Assembly (NCBI GenBank): GCA_024227995.1
Contig: CP100465.1
Location: forward strand, 1,240,001-1,304,000
Source: Halomicrococcus gelatinilyticus
Lineage (GTDB): Archaea; Halobacteriota; Halobacteria; Halobacteriales; Haladaptataceae
Reading direction: 5' to 3'
Length of the DNA stretch: 64,000 bases
Part shown: piece after piece, positions 7,117-16,416 of the stretch
Layout: every line of letters begins with the position of its first letter
Position numbering within the stretch: the first letter of the stretch is position 1
The notes under the pieces: model-generated
The model's input: the letters and a program-made list of their open reading frames with translations, nothing else
The model's database searches: none
Told to the model about the DNA's origin: nothing
Made by a program: the position numbers and the translations under genes

Positions 7117-8289
7117 TCACTCCGGTCCGACGGCGATCACCTTTCCACTCGCGGCGTAGAGGCTTTCACCGGCAACGACGACGCCCGTATCGAGGTGCGT
7201 TTCGTCGCCCACGGATAGCTGCCACTGCTTCGTTCCGCGGTCAAGATCGAGTGCGTACACGTTGCTGCCACGGTTACCCACGTAGAGCGTTCCGTCTGCA
7301 ATTGCCGGATTGCAGTTCACGAGCCAACTCGTATCGAACGCCCACTGTTTCTCACCTGTTGCGGTGTCCAGCGCGTACACGTTTTCGTCCTGGCTGCCGA
7401 AGTACACCGTTCCGTCGACGGCGGCGGGAGCCGACCGTACCCAAGCGCCGGTGTCGAATCGCCACCGCAAGTCACCGGTCTCGGCGTCGACCGCGTACAG
7501 GTTGCCGTCGTCGGACCCGAAGAACACCGTCCCGTCCGCGACGGTCGGTCCCGCAGTGGTGGCCGCGCGAGCGATGTATCGCCAGTCGCCCTTTCGAATG
7601 CCACCATCGTGTTCCCCGATGTCGAATCGCCATCGTTCGTCGCCGGTCTCGGCGTCCAGTGCGTAGAGATAGCGGCGAGTGCTGAGAGCGTAGACCGTCC
7701 CGTCCGTGACAGCGGGAGCGTAGGGGGCTTCGTCCAAGCCCTTGAAGCGCCAGCGTTTCTTCCCCGTCTCGGCGTCGAGCGCGTGGACGTTTCCACCCCA
7801 ATCGACGATGTAGACCGTTCCGTCGACTACCGTCGGCGAGGATCCCATCGCTGGTTGCTGTCGCCACCGTTTATCACCAGTCTGGGCGTCGAGCGCGTAC
7901 AGGTTACCGTCACTGCTCGCGACGTAGACCGTCCCGTCGCTTACGGCCGGTGCAGAGTACACCCAGTCATCGGTTTCGAACGCCCACTGCTCTTCGCCGT
8001 CGGCCACCCCGAGCGCGAAGACGGTGCCGTGCTCGTCACCGAGGTAGAGCCGACCGTCGGCGACCGCCGGGAACGTGAAGACGTCGCGGTCGAGCGTCCA
8101 GCGCACCGCGGCATCGCTGCCGGGACCGGACGCGTCGGGGTTGTACCCCGAATTGGTGCTGTCGTATCCCTGGCCCGGCCAGCGACCGGCATAACCCGCG
8201 GTGGATATGGAGCCGAGGCAACCGGCAGTTGCAACCCCGGCTGCAAGTGAAGCAAGCAAGTGGCGACGACTACATCGTTGTCCATGCAT
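7117..8289 (-). CDS. PQQ-type beta-propeller lipoprotein
   Basis: 390 aa. The N-terminus has a twin-arginine motif (Ser-Arg-Arg-His-Leu-Leu) and a lipobox ending in Cys24 (Ala-Thr-Ala-Gly-Cys), so it is a Tat-exported lipoprotein typical of haloarchaea. The rest is seven to eight propeller blades with the recurring pattern Asp-Gly-Thr-Val-Tyr, then Leu-Tyr-Ala-Leu-Asp, then Thr-Gly-plus-Trp. Such propellers may scaffold proteins (BamB-like) or bind quinone or sugar ligands; the catalytic residues of true PQQ dehydrogenases are not evident. Its ATG lies two bases after the stop of the 1485-aa protein, behind a weak GGAG, so the two form an operon. Confidence 0.88.
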   Translation of the reverse strand: MHGQRCSRRHLLASLAAGVATAGCLGSISTAGYAGRWPGQGYDSTNSGYNPDASGPGSDAAVRWTLDRDVFTFPAVADGRLYLGDEHGTVFALGVADGEEQWAFETDDWVYSAPAVSDGTVYVASSDGNLYALDAQTGDKRWRQQPAMGSSPTVVDGTVYIVDWGGNVHALDAETGKKRWRFKGLDEAPYAPAVTDGTVYALSTRRYLYALDAETGDERWRFDIGEHDGGIRKGDWRYIARAATTAGPTVADGTVFFGSDDGNLYAVDAETGDLRWRFDTGAWVRSAPAAVDGTVYFGSQDENVYALDTATGEKQWAFDTSWLVNCNPAIADGTLYVGNRGSNVYALDLDRGTKQWQLSVGDETHLDTGVVVAGESLYAASGKVIAVGPE

Positions 8290-8291
8290 TG

Positions 8292-11200
8292 TTAATTTCT
8301 CCGAATTATCATCTGACCGCCTGGGTCGACTTCCGCATCTATTTCGTCCAGTTGTTGCTCCTTAGTGTTCTTAATTTGACTTTGGAACATTGTGATGCCC
8401 TCTGTCGCCGCACTCGTCAGTATCGATTCGCCCGGCGAGTTAGGGTCAATTGGGATTGTTTCGCCCTTCACGAACTCGTACAGCGCGACTCGAACTGCCT
8501 CATCTGCGGTTCCTCCGTTCTTGATTACGAGCTCCCCTTTACCTGCTGCACCGGCGATAGCGATACCATTTGAATAAACTCTCTTGGTCGTCTTCAGCAT
8601 GTACTTCGTCGAATCCAACATCACCGCCGCTGGCACGGTGTACCGCTGACTCACCTCGGGCGTCTCGCCTAGACCGTCCCGTTCAGGACGTGCGAACGCT
8701 GTATTCTCCACGCCACGAAGTTCCAGTTTGAACTTGCCGAAGTGCTCCATCGTCGGAAGGATAGCATCGCCTGTGGATTGGTCCACTGTGACGGTGAACG
8801 GCACCGTCTTCTGACCCTTACTCACCACTACTTTCTTTTGTTCTACAACTTCCCCATCATCTATAATTTTTGACTCCATCCCATCAGGAGATGTTAACGT
8901 CAGCACTGCTTCCACGTCCGACTGTTCTAGTAACCTTTCACCATACTTATTTGTTTGTAGATAAACTGTAGCATCCACCGTTACCGTTCCGACGTTGGCG
9001 TTAAGACCCTCAAGGCCACTGCCACTGCCTGATGAGGACGGACTCACTGCCAAGTAGCTTGATGGGAAGTACTCACTCTCATCCAGTTTGTCGGCTTTCA
9101 CGGGATCGCCGTCTCTCGTAAACGTCGCCACCGAGTAACCTGCGGATAGCGTCTCTGGCACCCTGGCCTTGCTGCGCGGATTCGAATAGTATTCTTCGCT
9201 GTCGTCGAGTCCGACACCGTCCGTGTTCGTGGAGTTTGGATGTGAATAATATTTTTCCACTTCCACCTTTCTAATCAGATTTCCACTTGTACCTTTCACA
9301 AAGCGCTTCTCAAACGAAACTTCCTGCATGTCGGTAAGTCCGTCACCGTCGGTGTCGGTAGCGTATGGGTCAAGGTTGAGGTCTCGCCATTTGCACGTAT
9401 GCTCGCCGTTCTTCATTCGGCACACTGGTCTCTCTAACTTGCTCGCCCTCCGTTCGATGCTAGTGGGAATACCGTCCCCGTCGTCCTGCGTGATGCGGAT
9501 ACTGGAAACCTTGACAGTCGCGTCTTCCTCAGCCATGACTTCGATAGAAGCCGTCCCGCCAGCGAACGATGAGAGGTCGACCTTCTTGGTCGTCCACCCT
9601 TTCGAACCAGACGTGACGCTGAACGCCGTCTCCTGTGTGGTAGTACCGTTCACGACGACCTTCGCCGCCGAGTCAGAACCAGATGCTTCGCCTTTCACAC
9701 GCAATTTAAGCGTTATCTCCGAAGCATAGTGGAAACGGACTGACCGACTTGCACGCGACGCGGTATCCAGACTGCCCTCACTGTGGAAAGTGGTCGTTTT
9801 GATACAGAGGTCCTGATCGATAGCCATTCCGACATCCTGCGTCGAATACGTACAGGTAGGTGGTGAGTCGGTATCGTCGTCATCGTCACTGTCATCACCA
9901 CCGTCATCGCCGCCGCCATCATCGCCACCGTCGTCGCCGCCGTCATCGCCGCCGCCATCATCGCCACCGTCGCTACTGGAGTCATGCGAGACGACGAGCA
10001 CATTGCCCTCGGTCTCGGTTTCCTCGATCCGACCGTCGCCGCTCCACCCGTCCAGGTCCGAGAACCCCTCGTAGACTGGCCACTTCTGCTGAATCGTCGC
10101 TACTTGCGTCTCGCGCCATTCCTCGTAATCCACGACCATGAAGTACGAGAACCCACTGACGGTCGTCGATGCGGTTCGGTTTTCGGAATCTATCGCTGTC
10201 TCGACCGTGTGGATGGACTCGTTGTCGACGGGGTCCCATTTGACGATCGTGAGATTGTTGTCGGCGACGTCGACGGAGTCTCCGAGAGGGACCGACACCG
10301 ACGCGTTGTCGAACGTCTGTTGGCTGGTAAGATGCATCACGCCGGATTTCCGCATTTCGTTCGTGGTGTCGTTCGAAACTTGCTCGACGGCGACGCCGTT
10401 TGCGACGTTCCCATCGCCCGTCATGTTGACCGTGACGCCGGTTTCCTCGTCCGTCTTCTCCGTGGTGAACGTCTCGTTGCCGTCGAGGATGCCATCGCCG
10501 TCGGTGTCGGCGACGAGCGGGTTGGTTCCGAGTTCCAGTTCATTGGGGTCGGGAAGGCCGTCGTCGTCGGTGTCAGACTGAGTCGGAGCAGTTCCGTACT
10601 CGTTCACCTCCGCGCCGTCCGAGAGCCCGTCACCGTCAGTGTCGTTGTAGACGAGTTTCGTCTTCGCGTCTACCTCCTCTATGTTGGTGAGACCGTCGTC
10701 GTCGAAGTCCTCCTGCCCGTCGAGGACGCCGTCGGTGTCAGTGTCGTTCGTCGTCGGGTCGAGGCTGACGTACTGGAGTTCGAATCCGTCGGTCAACTCG
10801 TCGCCGTCGGTGTCGGAGTCGAAGGGATCCAGTCCCAACCTGTACTCGCGGAAGGTGATGGCACCGTCGTTGTCGAAGTCCTCCAGGCCGTCCAGCCGGC
10901 CGTCACCGGCCTCGGAGACATTCGTCCGGTTCGAGTCGCTGTCGGCGTTCGTCGGGTCGGTTCCGGTCACCCTCCGCTCGTACGTGTCGGGCAACCCGTC
11001 GCCGTCCATGCGAACGACGTCAGTCCCTCGCTGTGGACCGTGGATATCCTCCTGGTCGGACTCGTCGTAGCCGCTGTCGGCAACGTCGACGCCAGGGTCG
11101 AACGCGGACAGGTTGATCCGCTGAATAGTAGAGTCGTTGAAACTGAGAGGGTCGAGACGAACGCTCGTGTTGAACGTCGCCGTCGTGCCCGGAACGGTCG

Positions 11201-12749
11201 AGGACGCAAGCGACACGTTGCGAGTCCGGTTCGACCAGCGGACGGTCGCGGTCAGTTCGTAGGGTCGCACGTCGAAGACCGATCCTGCTACCGAGTGGTT
11301 CTTGATTTCTTCGCGTGGAACGTCGCGTCGAGTTTCGACCGTCACGTTCGGCGTGGTCGCCTCGTCCATGATGTCGAGTGCGCGCTGTGCGGAGGTCCAC
11401 GCCTGCCGATACTGTTCGATTGCTCCTGCCTGAGAGTGCTCTCGGATGCGTTCAGCCCGCTGGTAGGCCTCACGCGCCGCACTGATGTTCTCTCGAACTG
11501 CGGTCTCGTCGAACGAGACGTTGCGTTCACGCAAGACGTCGGCAACCCGCTTTGCGTCAGCGATGCCGGTCTGCGCATGGATCTCGTCGGCCGCGACCAC
11601 GTGGACTGTCACGTTCGGAGCGCGCCTGGCCAGTGGTGCGACGACTCGTTTGTCAGATCGGAACGTGGCAGCGGACGTCGTTCGGTTCCCGTCCAGTAGT
11701 GTCTCTTGCGTCCCGTCCAACTCCCGCAGTAGTCGTCGTTTCAGTCCACTACTGTCGCCCTTACCCGGATTCAAGCGAGCGTCCTGCAAGAGATTTCGTG
11801 CCGCCGCGCGGTGGTCGTGCGCACTGGCGGTCGGGGAGAGTTCGATGCTTTCGTTCAGAGCGTCGAACGTCGCCGGCCCTGTTTCGACGACGGCCGATGG
11901 CCCGTTCTGGCGTAACTTGGGAAGACCTGTGCGTACTGGTCCGTTTGCTCTCGACCGGCCGAAGTCGCGTCGATCTCGACTGACCGAATTTTGATCATCC
12001 GATTGGGAGGTATCGTCAGTTTTGACGGTGTCCGTTTCTCGGTTACCATTATTTCCATCGCGTTCGGACTGCCCGCGCTCGTTATCAGTTCCGCGTTGAT
12101 GGGTGGCACGGTTGCTCTGGGACTGGTCCGACCGATCTTGCTCGCTGGGGGTCGCTTCGTTCCGCGAGCGGTCAGACTGACCCTGGTCGCCACGGTTCCC
12201 GTTGTTTGTCTGCCGGTTATCTCCGTTTTCGGCCTGCCCATGTGTAGTTCGTTCGTCACGACCACGGTCGTGAGTCGAGCGTTCGCCGTTTCCCCGGTCC
12301 TGTCGTCCTGTTGGCTGCTGTTCGGTCGAGGTCGCAGGAGGCGTTGTTTCGGTCGTTGTCACTGGAGCGGTCGTCGCTGTCGACTGAGACGTCCGAACGC
12401 TCGTTGACTGTTGCGTAGTCGTCCCGCGTGGTCCGGTTTGCTGATTCCCCTGCCCCTTGTTAGACCCACGCTTGTCATCCGATTGGTGTTTATCTGTCGT
12501 CTGCTTGCTTCCGGCAGTGGGTTTCCCGTTCCCTTTTCCGTCGTCAGTGTGGCCGTTTGCTTGTTCGTTGCCCTTGTCTCCATTTCCGAGGAGGAAGGTC
12601 AGTAACTTCTCTCCACTTTCGAGAAGAGAGTTCTCGTCCGTAGTATCGTCGGCAACGGATTCTGAAACCGTTGAAGCCGAACTAATCGGAGTCACGATGA
12701 GAAGTACCGCGAAGAAAAGGGCGAAGATTCGATTTTGCGTCGAGCTCAT
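8292..12749 (-). CDS. Giant secreted surface protein with calcium-binding TSP3-type repeats
   Basis: 1485 aa. Order of regions: signal peptide (about 8-25); a long low-complexity Gln/Thr/Asn/Asp/Arg region (about 55-270); an alpha-helical domain (about 290-460); and a beta domain (460-550). Next comes a first block of thrombospondin type 3 or binary-toxin-like Ca2+ repeats (about 560-790; repeated Asp-Thr-Asp-Gly-Asp-Gly-Leu with Thr-Asp-Pro spacers). A beta domain, an Asp/Gly linker (about 925-960) and a Cys-containing jelly-roll-like domain follow. A second Ca2+ block lies near 1100-1200, and the C-terminus is beta-rich. Many N-glycosylation sequons are present. There is no PGF-CTERM, so it is either released or held by another partner, perhaps the propeller lipoprotein encoded two bases downstream. 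The gene is AT-richer than its neighbours and looks acquired or fast-evolving. Confidence 0.88.
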   Translation of the reverse strand: MSSTQNRIFALFFAVLLIVTPISSASTVSESVADDTTDENSLLESGEKLLTFLLGNGDKGNEQANGHTDDGKGNGKPTAGSKQTTDKHQSDDKRGSNKGQGNQQTGPRGTTTQQSTSVRTSQSTATTAPVTTTETTPPATSTEQQPTGRQDRGNGERSTHDRGRDERTTHGQAENGDNRQTNNGNRGDQGQSDRSRNEATPSEQDRSDQSQSNRATHQRGTDNERGQSERDGNNGNRETDTVKTDDTSQSDDQNSVSRDRRDFGRSRANGPVRTGLPKLRQNGPSAVVETGPATFDALNESIELSPTASAHDHRAAARNLLQDARLNPGKGDSSGLKRRLLRELDGTQETLLDGNRTTSAATFRSDKRVVAPLARRAPNVTVHVVAADEIHAQTGIADAKRVADVLRERNVSFDETAVRENISAAREAYQRAERIREHSQAGAIEQYRQAWTSAQRALDIMDEATTPNVTVETRRDVPREEIKNHSVAGSVFDVRPYELTATVRWSNRTRNVSLASSTVPGTTATFNTSVRLDPLSFNDSTIQRINLSAFDPGVDVADSGYDESDQEDIHGPQRGTDVVRMDGDGLPDTYERRVTGTDPTNADSDSNRTNVSEAGDGRLDGLEDFDNDGAITFREYRLGLDPFDSDTDGDELTDGFELQYVSLDPTTNDTDTDGVLDGQEDFDDDGLTNIEEVDAKTKLVYNDTDGDGLSDGAEVNEYGTAPTQSDTDDDGLPDPNELELGTNPLVADTDGDGILDGNETFTTEKTDEETGVTVNMTGDGNVANGVAVEQVSNDTTNEMRKSGVMHLTSQQTFDNASVSVPLGDSVDVADNNLTIVKWDPVDNESIHTVETAIDSENRTASTTVSGFSYFMVVDYEEWRETQVATIQQKWPVYEGFSDLDGWSGDGRIEETETEGNVLVVSHDSSSDGGDDGGGDDGGDDGGDDGGGDDGGDDSDDDDDTDSPPTCTYSTQDVGMAIDQDLCIKTTTFHSEGSLDTASRASRSVRFHYASEITLKLRVKGEASGSDSAAKVVVNGTTTQETAFSVTSGSKGWTTKKVDLSSFAGGTASIEVMAEEDATVKVSSIRITQDDGDGIPTSIERRASKLERPVCRMKNGEHTCKWRDLNLDPYATDTDGDGLTDMQEVSFEKRFVKGTSGNLIRKVEVEKYYSHPNSTNTDGVGLDDSEEYYSNPRSKARVPETLSAGYSVATFTRDGDPVKADKLDESEYFPSSYLAVSPSSSGSGSGLEGLNANVGTVTVDATVYLQTNKYGERLLEQSDVEAVLTLTSPDGMESKIIDDGEVVEQKKVVVSKGQKTVPFTVTVDQSTGDAILPTMEHFGKFKLELRGVENTAFARPERDGLGETPEVSQRYTVPAAVMLDSTKYMLKTTKRVYSNGIAIAGAAGKGELVIKNGGTADEAVRVALYEFVKGETIPIDPNSPGESILTSAATEGITMFQSQIKNTKEQQLDEIDAEVDPGGQMIIRRN
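9871..9975. repeat. In-gene minisatellite encoding Asp/Gly linker
   Basis: About 105 bases of degenerate CATCGCCGCC- and CACCGTCGTC-type units within the surface-protein gene. They are read on the minus strand as alternating Asp-Asp-Gly-Gly groups followed by an Asp run. Length changes in steps of three bases would keep the frame, so the linker length may vary between strains. Confidence 0.75.
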
Positions 12750-12780
12750 GTGAACCCATCATAAATACAAACTGAAGAAC

Positions 12781-12800
12781 ATATCGTATATTATTATAAT
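12781..12800 (-). promoter_or_regulatory. AT-rich promoter of the surface-protein operon
   Basis: An unusually AT-rich block 32-51 bases upstream of the ATG at 12749 contains overlapping TATA-like stretches on the minus strand. It is the only strong promoter candidate for the surface protein and, given the two-base spacing, for the propeller lipoprotein behind it. Confidence 0.55.
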
Positions 12801-12904
12801 TGAGAATGAAAAGAGTGGGAGTCGAGAACGAGGGCTAGTAACCACTTCCACCGATACGCCACCCTCGTCGGTCTGCGAAAACGAAGAAAGACGGGACCGC
12901 AGCG

Positions 12905-13768
12905 TCAGTAGAACTCGCGGACGAGGTCCATCGCGCCCTCGGGCGCGCCGTCCGGGATGTCGGCCATGTTGCTGTCGAGGCCGTGGAGTTCGGAGTAGGG
13001 GACGCTCCCCTCGTCCTGGTAGATGACGCCCTGGTACTCCTTGTCCGCGTCGAGGATCTTGTCCTTGGCCGCGTCGCGGTCGCTCGCGTCGTGGTCCTCG
13101 TCGGCGAGGTCGACGATGGAGTCGCGGAAGTAGTCGTAGGTGTCGACGTCGTTGAACGTGACGCAGGGCGAGAACACGTTGACGAAGCCGAAGCCGTCGT
13201 GCTCGATGGCCTGCTGGACGATCTCGGCGTGACGCTGGGCGTCCGTCGAGAACGACTGGGCGATGAAGGTGCCGCCGGCCGACAGCGCGAGCGCGAGCGG
13301 GTTGACCGGGGGCTGCTGAGGGCCCTCGGGCGTCGTGCTCGTCTCGAAGTCCTCGCGCGAGGTCGGGGAGGCCTGCCCCTTCGTCAGGCCGTAGATGCGG
13401 TTGTCCATGACGACGTAGGTCATGTCGACGTTCCGGCGGACGGCGTGGACGAAGTGACCCGCGCCGATGGAGTAGCCGTCGCCGTCGCCGCCCGCGACCA
13501 TCACTTCGAGGTCGGGGTTGGCGAGCTTGACGCCCGTCCCGACGGGGAGCGCGCGGCCGTGGACCCCGTGGAGCGCGTAGCTGTGCATGAACGTCCCGAT
13601 CTTGCCGGAACATCCGATGCCAGCCACGACGAACGTGTTGTCGGGGTCGTTCCCCGTCTCCGCGAGGGCTTTCATCATGCCGTTCATCGTGCCGAAGTCC
13701 CCACATCCGGGGCACCACGTCGGCTGCTTGTCCGACTTGAAGTCGGTGAATCGTACGTCTGAGCTCAT
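12905..13768 (-). CDS. korB: 2-oxoacid:ferredoxin oxidoreductase, beta subunit
   Basis: 287 aa. This is the thiamine-pyrophosphate-binding beta subunit that, with KorA, oxidatively decarboxylates 2-oxoacids (2-oxoglutarate or pyruvate) to acyl-CoA, reducing ferredoxin. Visible are the Cys-Pro-Gly-Cys-Gly motif (Cys19, Cys22), the Gly-Cys-Ser-Gly segment, and the TPP motif Gly-Asp-Gly-Asp-Gly-Tyr ending in the Met-Asp-Asn-Arg-Ile-Tyr-Gly-Leu-Thr-Lys-Gly-Gln stretch. Its ATG overlaps the korA stop by four bases (ATGA), as expected for stoichiometric subunits. Haloarchaea use such enzymes in the citric-acid cycle in place of dehydrogenase complexes; which 2-oxoacid is used is uncertain. Confidence 0.93.
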   Translation of the reverse strand: MSSDVRFTDFKSDKQPTWCPGCGDFGTMNGMMKALAETGNDPDNTFVVAGIGCSGKIGTFMHSYALHGVHGRALPVGTGVKLANPDLEVMVAGGDGDGYSIGAGHFVHAVRRNVDMTYVVMDNRIYGLTKGQASPTSREDFETSTTPEGPQQPPVNPLALALSAGGTFIAQSFSTDAQRHAEIVQQAIEHDGFGFVNVFSPCVTFNDVDTYDYFRDSIVDLADEDHDASDRDAAKDKILDADKEYQGVIYQDEGSVPYSELHGLDSNMADIPDGAPEGAMDLVREFY

Positions 13769-15525
13769 GCTGTGACCTCCTCCTGCTGGAGCGCGTCCTC
13801 GATTTCCTCGGCGAGTTCGTCGGCCTTGAACCTGACGCCGTTGTACTTGTTGACGCGCTTGAGACGCGTAAGCGCGTCGCGTTCGAGCAGGTTCGCGAAC
13901 TGCCCGGTCTCGTTACACTCGACGACGACGACCTCGTCGGCCGCCTCGATCTCGTCGGAGAGGTCGGGGCGCGGGAAGATGTACGGCACCGAGAGGAACC
14001 GCACGTCGACGCCGTCCTCCTCGAGGAAGGCGAGCGCCTCGTTCATCGCGCCCTCGTTCGACCCCCACGAGATGACGAGGTTGTCCGCGTCCTCGTCGCC
14101 GAACTCGCGCGGCTCGAACGCCTCGCGCTCCTTCGCGGTCTCGACCTTCTGGTTGCGCTTCTCGACCTGTTCGACGCGGACCTCGGTGTCCTCGGTCCGG
14201 CGACCGAGCGCGTTGTGTTCGAGGCCGGTCGACATGTGCGCGCCGTCGGTCGTGCCGGGGAACGCCCGGGGGCTGATGCCGTCGGCGGTCGGGAAGTGGG
14301 GCTGGAAACGGCCCTGCTCGTCCGTCCACGAGTCGACCTCGTCCTCGTCGACGACCTTGCCGCGGTCGATCTCGACGGCGTCCATGTCGAACTCCTCGGG
14401 TTCGAACGTCTGCTCGGTGACGGCCATCGAGAGGTCCGCGAGCAGGAAGACGGGGATCTGGTACTTCTCGGCGAGGTTGAACGCCTCGACGGTCTTGTGG
14501 AAGCACTCGCTGATGGTGGTCGGCGCGAGGACGAACCGCGGGACCTCGCCGTGACCGCCGTACAGCGTCATGTTCAGGTCGCCCTGCTCCTGCTTGGTCG
14601 GCATCCCGGTCGAGGGACCGGAACGCATCACGTCGGCGATGACCAGCGGCGTCTCGCTCTGGGCGACGAGTCCGAACGTCTCGGTCATCAGGTCGATGCC
14701 CGGCCCGGAGGTGGCGGTCATCGCGCGAGCGCCGGCGCGCGCCGCGCCGAGCGCCATGTTGATGGCCGACAGTTCGTCCTCGGCCTGCACGACTTCGCCG
14801 CCGAACTGCTCGATGCGGCCCGTCAGGTACTCCATCACGTCGGTCGCGGGGGTGATGGGGTAGCCGGAGTAGAACCGGCAGCCGGCGGCGATGGCACCCA
14901 TGCCGATGGCCTCGTCGCCGTTCAGCAGGACGTAGTCGTTGTCGGTCGTGTCGATGTCGTAGTCGAACTCGTAGTCGAAGTTCTCCTGGACGTACTCCTG
15001 GCCCTTGCGGGCCGCGGTCTTGTTGTTCTCGACGATGGACTCGCCCTTCGCCCCGAACTTCTTCTCCAGCGCGCTGTCGAGGTTCTCGATGGGGAAGTTG
15101 GTCGCCTCGCAGGCCGCACCCAGCGCGACGATGTTCTGCATGATGGCACCGCCGGCCTCCTCGGCGAGGCGCTTCAGCGGCACGTCGAGCCCGATCATCC
15201 CCTCGGGTACCTCGACGTCCTCCATCTCGGTGCGCTCACCGTCGTAGATGATGACGCTCCCCTCGTGGAGCTCGTCCATGTTCTCGTCGATGGTCCGTTC
15301 GGTGAGCGCGACGAGGATGTCCAGTCGGTCGACGACGCTCTCGACGCGGTCCGTCGAGGAACGGATCTTGTACGCGGTGTACCCTCCACGGATGCGGGAC
15401 GCGAAGTCCTTCGACGTGAAGACGTGTCGACCCGCGCGCGAGAGAGCTTGCGCGAAGATTTTCCCGGTTGAATCGATTCCATCGCCGGCTTCGCCGCCGA
15501 TGGCCCAGTTCAGGTCTTTCGGCAT
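13765..15525 (-). CDS. korA: 2-oxoacid:ferredoxin oxidoreductase, fused gamma-alpha subunit
   Basis: 586 aa. Residues 1-180 are the gamma domain (starting Leu-Asn-Trp-Ala-Ile-Gly-Gly-Glu-Ala-Gly-Asp-Gly-Ile). Residues about 200-570 are the alpha (pyrimidine-binding and CoA-interacting) domain, with the Tyr-Pro-Ile-Thr-Pro-Ala-Thr motif near 230. The gamma-alpha fusion is the normal haloarchaeal form. The ATG at 15525 is chosen because a TATA-like CTTTTGATTT (15548-15557) lies about 28 bases before it; a frame extension upstream would cross that box. It is co-transcribed with korB through an ATGA overlap. Confidence 0.93.
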   Translation of the reverse strand: MPKDLNWAIGGEAGDGIDSTGKIFAQALSRAGRHVFTSKDFASRIRGGYTAYKIRSSTDRVESVVDRLDILVALTERTIDENMDELHEGSVIIYDGERTEMEDVEVPEGMIGLDVPLKRLAEEAGGAIMQNIVALGAACEATNFPIENLDSALEKKFGAKGESIVENNKTAARKGQEYVQENFDYEFDYDIDTTDNDYVLLNGDEAIGMGAIAAGCRFYSGYPITPATDVMEYLTGRIEQFGGEVVQAEDELSAINMALGAARAGARAMTATSGPGIDLMTETFGLVAQSETPLVIADVMRSGPSTGMPTKQEQGDLNMTLYGGHGEVPRFVLAPTTISECFHKTVEAFNLAEKYQIPVFLLADLSMAVTEQTFEPEEFDMDAVEIDRGKVVDEDEVDSWTDEQGRFQPHFPTADGISPRAFPGTTDGAHMSTGLEHNALGRRTEDTEVRVEQVEKRNQKVETAKEREAFEPREFGDEDADNLVISWGSNEGAMNEALAFLEEDGVDVRFLSVPYIFPRPDLSDEIEAADEVVVVECNETGQFANLLERDALTRLKRVNKYNGVRFKADELAEEIEDALQQEEVTA

Positions 15526-15706
15526 CGTGCAAAGGATTCCCGGTGACAAATCAAAAGCCTTCTGAAGCCAGTACGTGGCGTCGTTCCCGGTCTTTGCCAG
15601 TGCAAGCCCGGGGTCCGGTGGACGCGCGTCCAGCCTGACTGCGGTGTGCTACCCGTTGGCTACACTCGACAGCGCTTTCAGTGAACGCTACGTAGCGAGG
15701 GACGCA

Positions 15707-16321
15707 ATGATGGCGACGACGCACGCCCTCGCCGGGGCACTGCTGGGAAGCGTCGCACTGCTGGTCGCGCCGGAGTTCGCGCCGGCGGCGGTGCTGGCGG
15801 GGCTCGCCGGCGGCGTGTTCCCCGACCTCGACCTCTACGCCGGCCACCGGCGAACGCTGCACTTCCCGGTGTACTACACGGCGGCCGCGCTCGTGGCGCT
15901 CGGCGTCGCCGTGCTGACGCCCGCGACGTGGAGCGTCGCGCTCGCCGTCTTCCTGCTCGCCGCCGCGCTCCACGCCGTCTCGGACGCGTTGGGCGGCGGG
16001 CTGGAGCTGAAGCCGTGGCGCGGCGAGTCCGAGCGAGCGGTGTACGACCACTACCGCGGCCGGTGGGTCCCACCCCGGCGGTGGGTCCGGTACGACGGCG
16101 CGCCCGAGGACTTCGCGCTGGCGCTCGTGCTGGCCGCGCCCGCGGTCGCGCTCCACGACGGCGTCGTCCAGACGCTCGTGCTGGCCGCCGTCCTCGTCTC
16201 GGGCGTCTACGCCCTGCTCCGGAAGCGCCTCGTCGTGGTCGCGGAGTGGCTGGTCGCCAGGGTTCCGGAGTCCGCGCTGGCGTACGTTCCGGAGCGGTTC
16301 GTCTCGGACCTGGCGCGGTAG
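15707..16321 (+). CDS. YdjM-like membrane-bound metal-dependent hydrolase
   Basis: 204 aa. The N-terminal Ala-Thr-Thr-His-Ala-Leu-Ala-Gly motif, the Phe-Pro-Asp-Leu-Asp segment and Gly-His-Arg-Arg-Thr-Leu-His-Phe near residues 46-53 are typical of the YdjM/LexA-regulated inner-membrane hydrolase family. These proteins carry several transmembrane helices and conserved His/Asp residues for a metal. The physiological substrate is unknown. Start is at 15707 (or the adjacent ATG at 15710); a longer reading from 15575 would cover the upstream promoter region and has poor composition. Confidence 0.85.
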   Translation: MMATTHALAGALLGSVALLVAPEFAPAAVLAGLAGGVFPDLDLYAGHRRTLHFPVYYTAAALVALGVAVLTPATWSVALAVFLLAAALHAVSDALGGGLELKPWRGESERAVYDHYRGRWVPPRRWVRYDGAPEDFALALVLAAPAVALHDGVVQTLVLAAVLVSGVYALLRKRLVVVAEWLVARVPESALAYVPERFVSDLAR

Positions 16322-16416
16322 GAGCAGCGGGAAATCGCGGCCGCGTGCAGGCCGCCGTCGCCGCTCCGGTTCGAAGGGTTTATTCGTCCTCTGGGCCTCA
16401 GACCCCAGTAGTAACC

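Noticed and set aside
9871..9975. Tandem short repeats as a possible CRISPR array
   Set aside because: Units are trinucleotide-based, without spacers, and are in frame within a protein linker.
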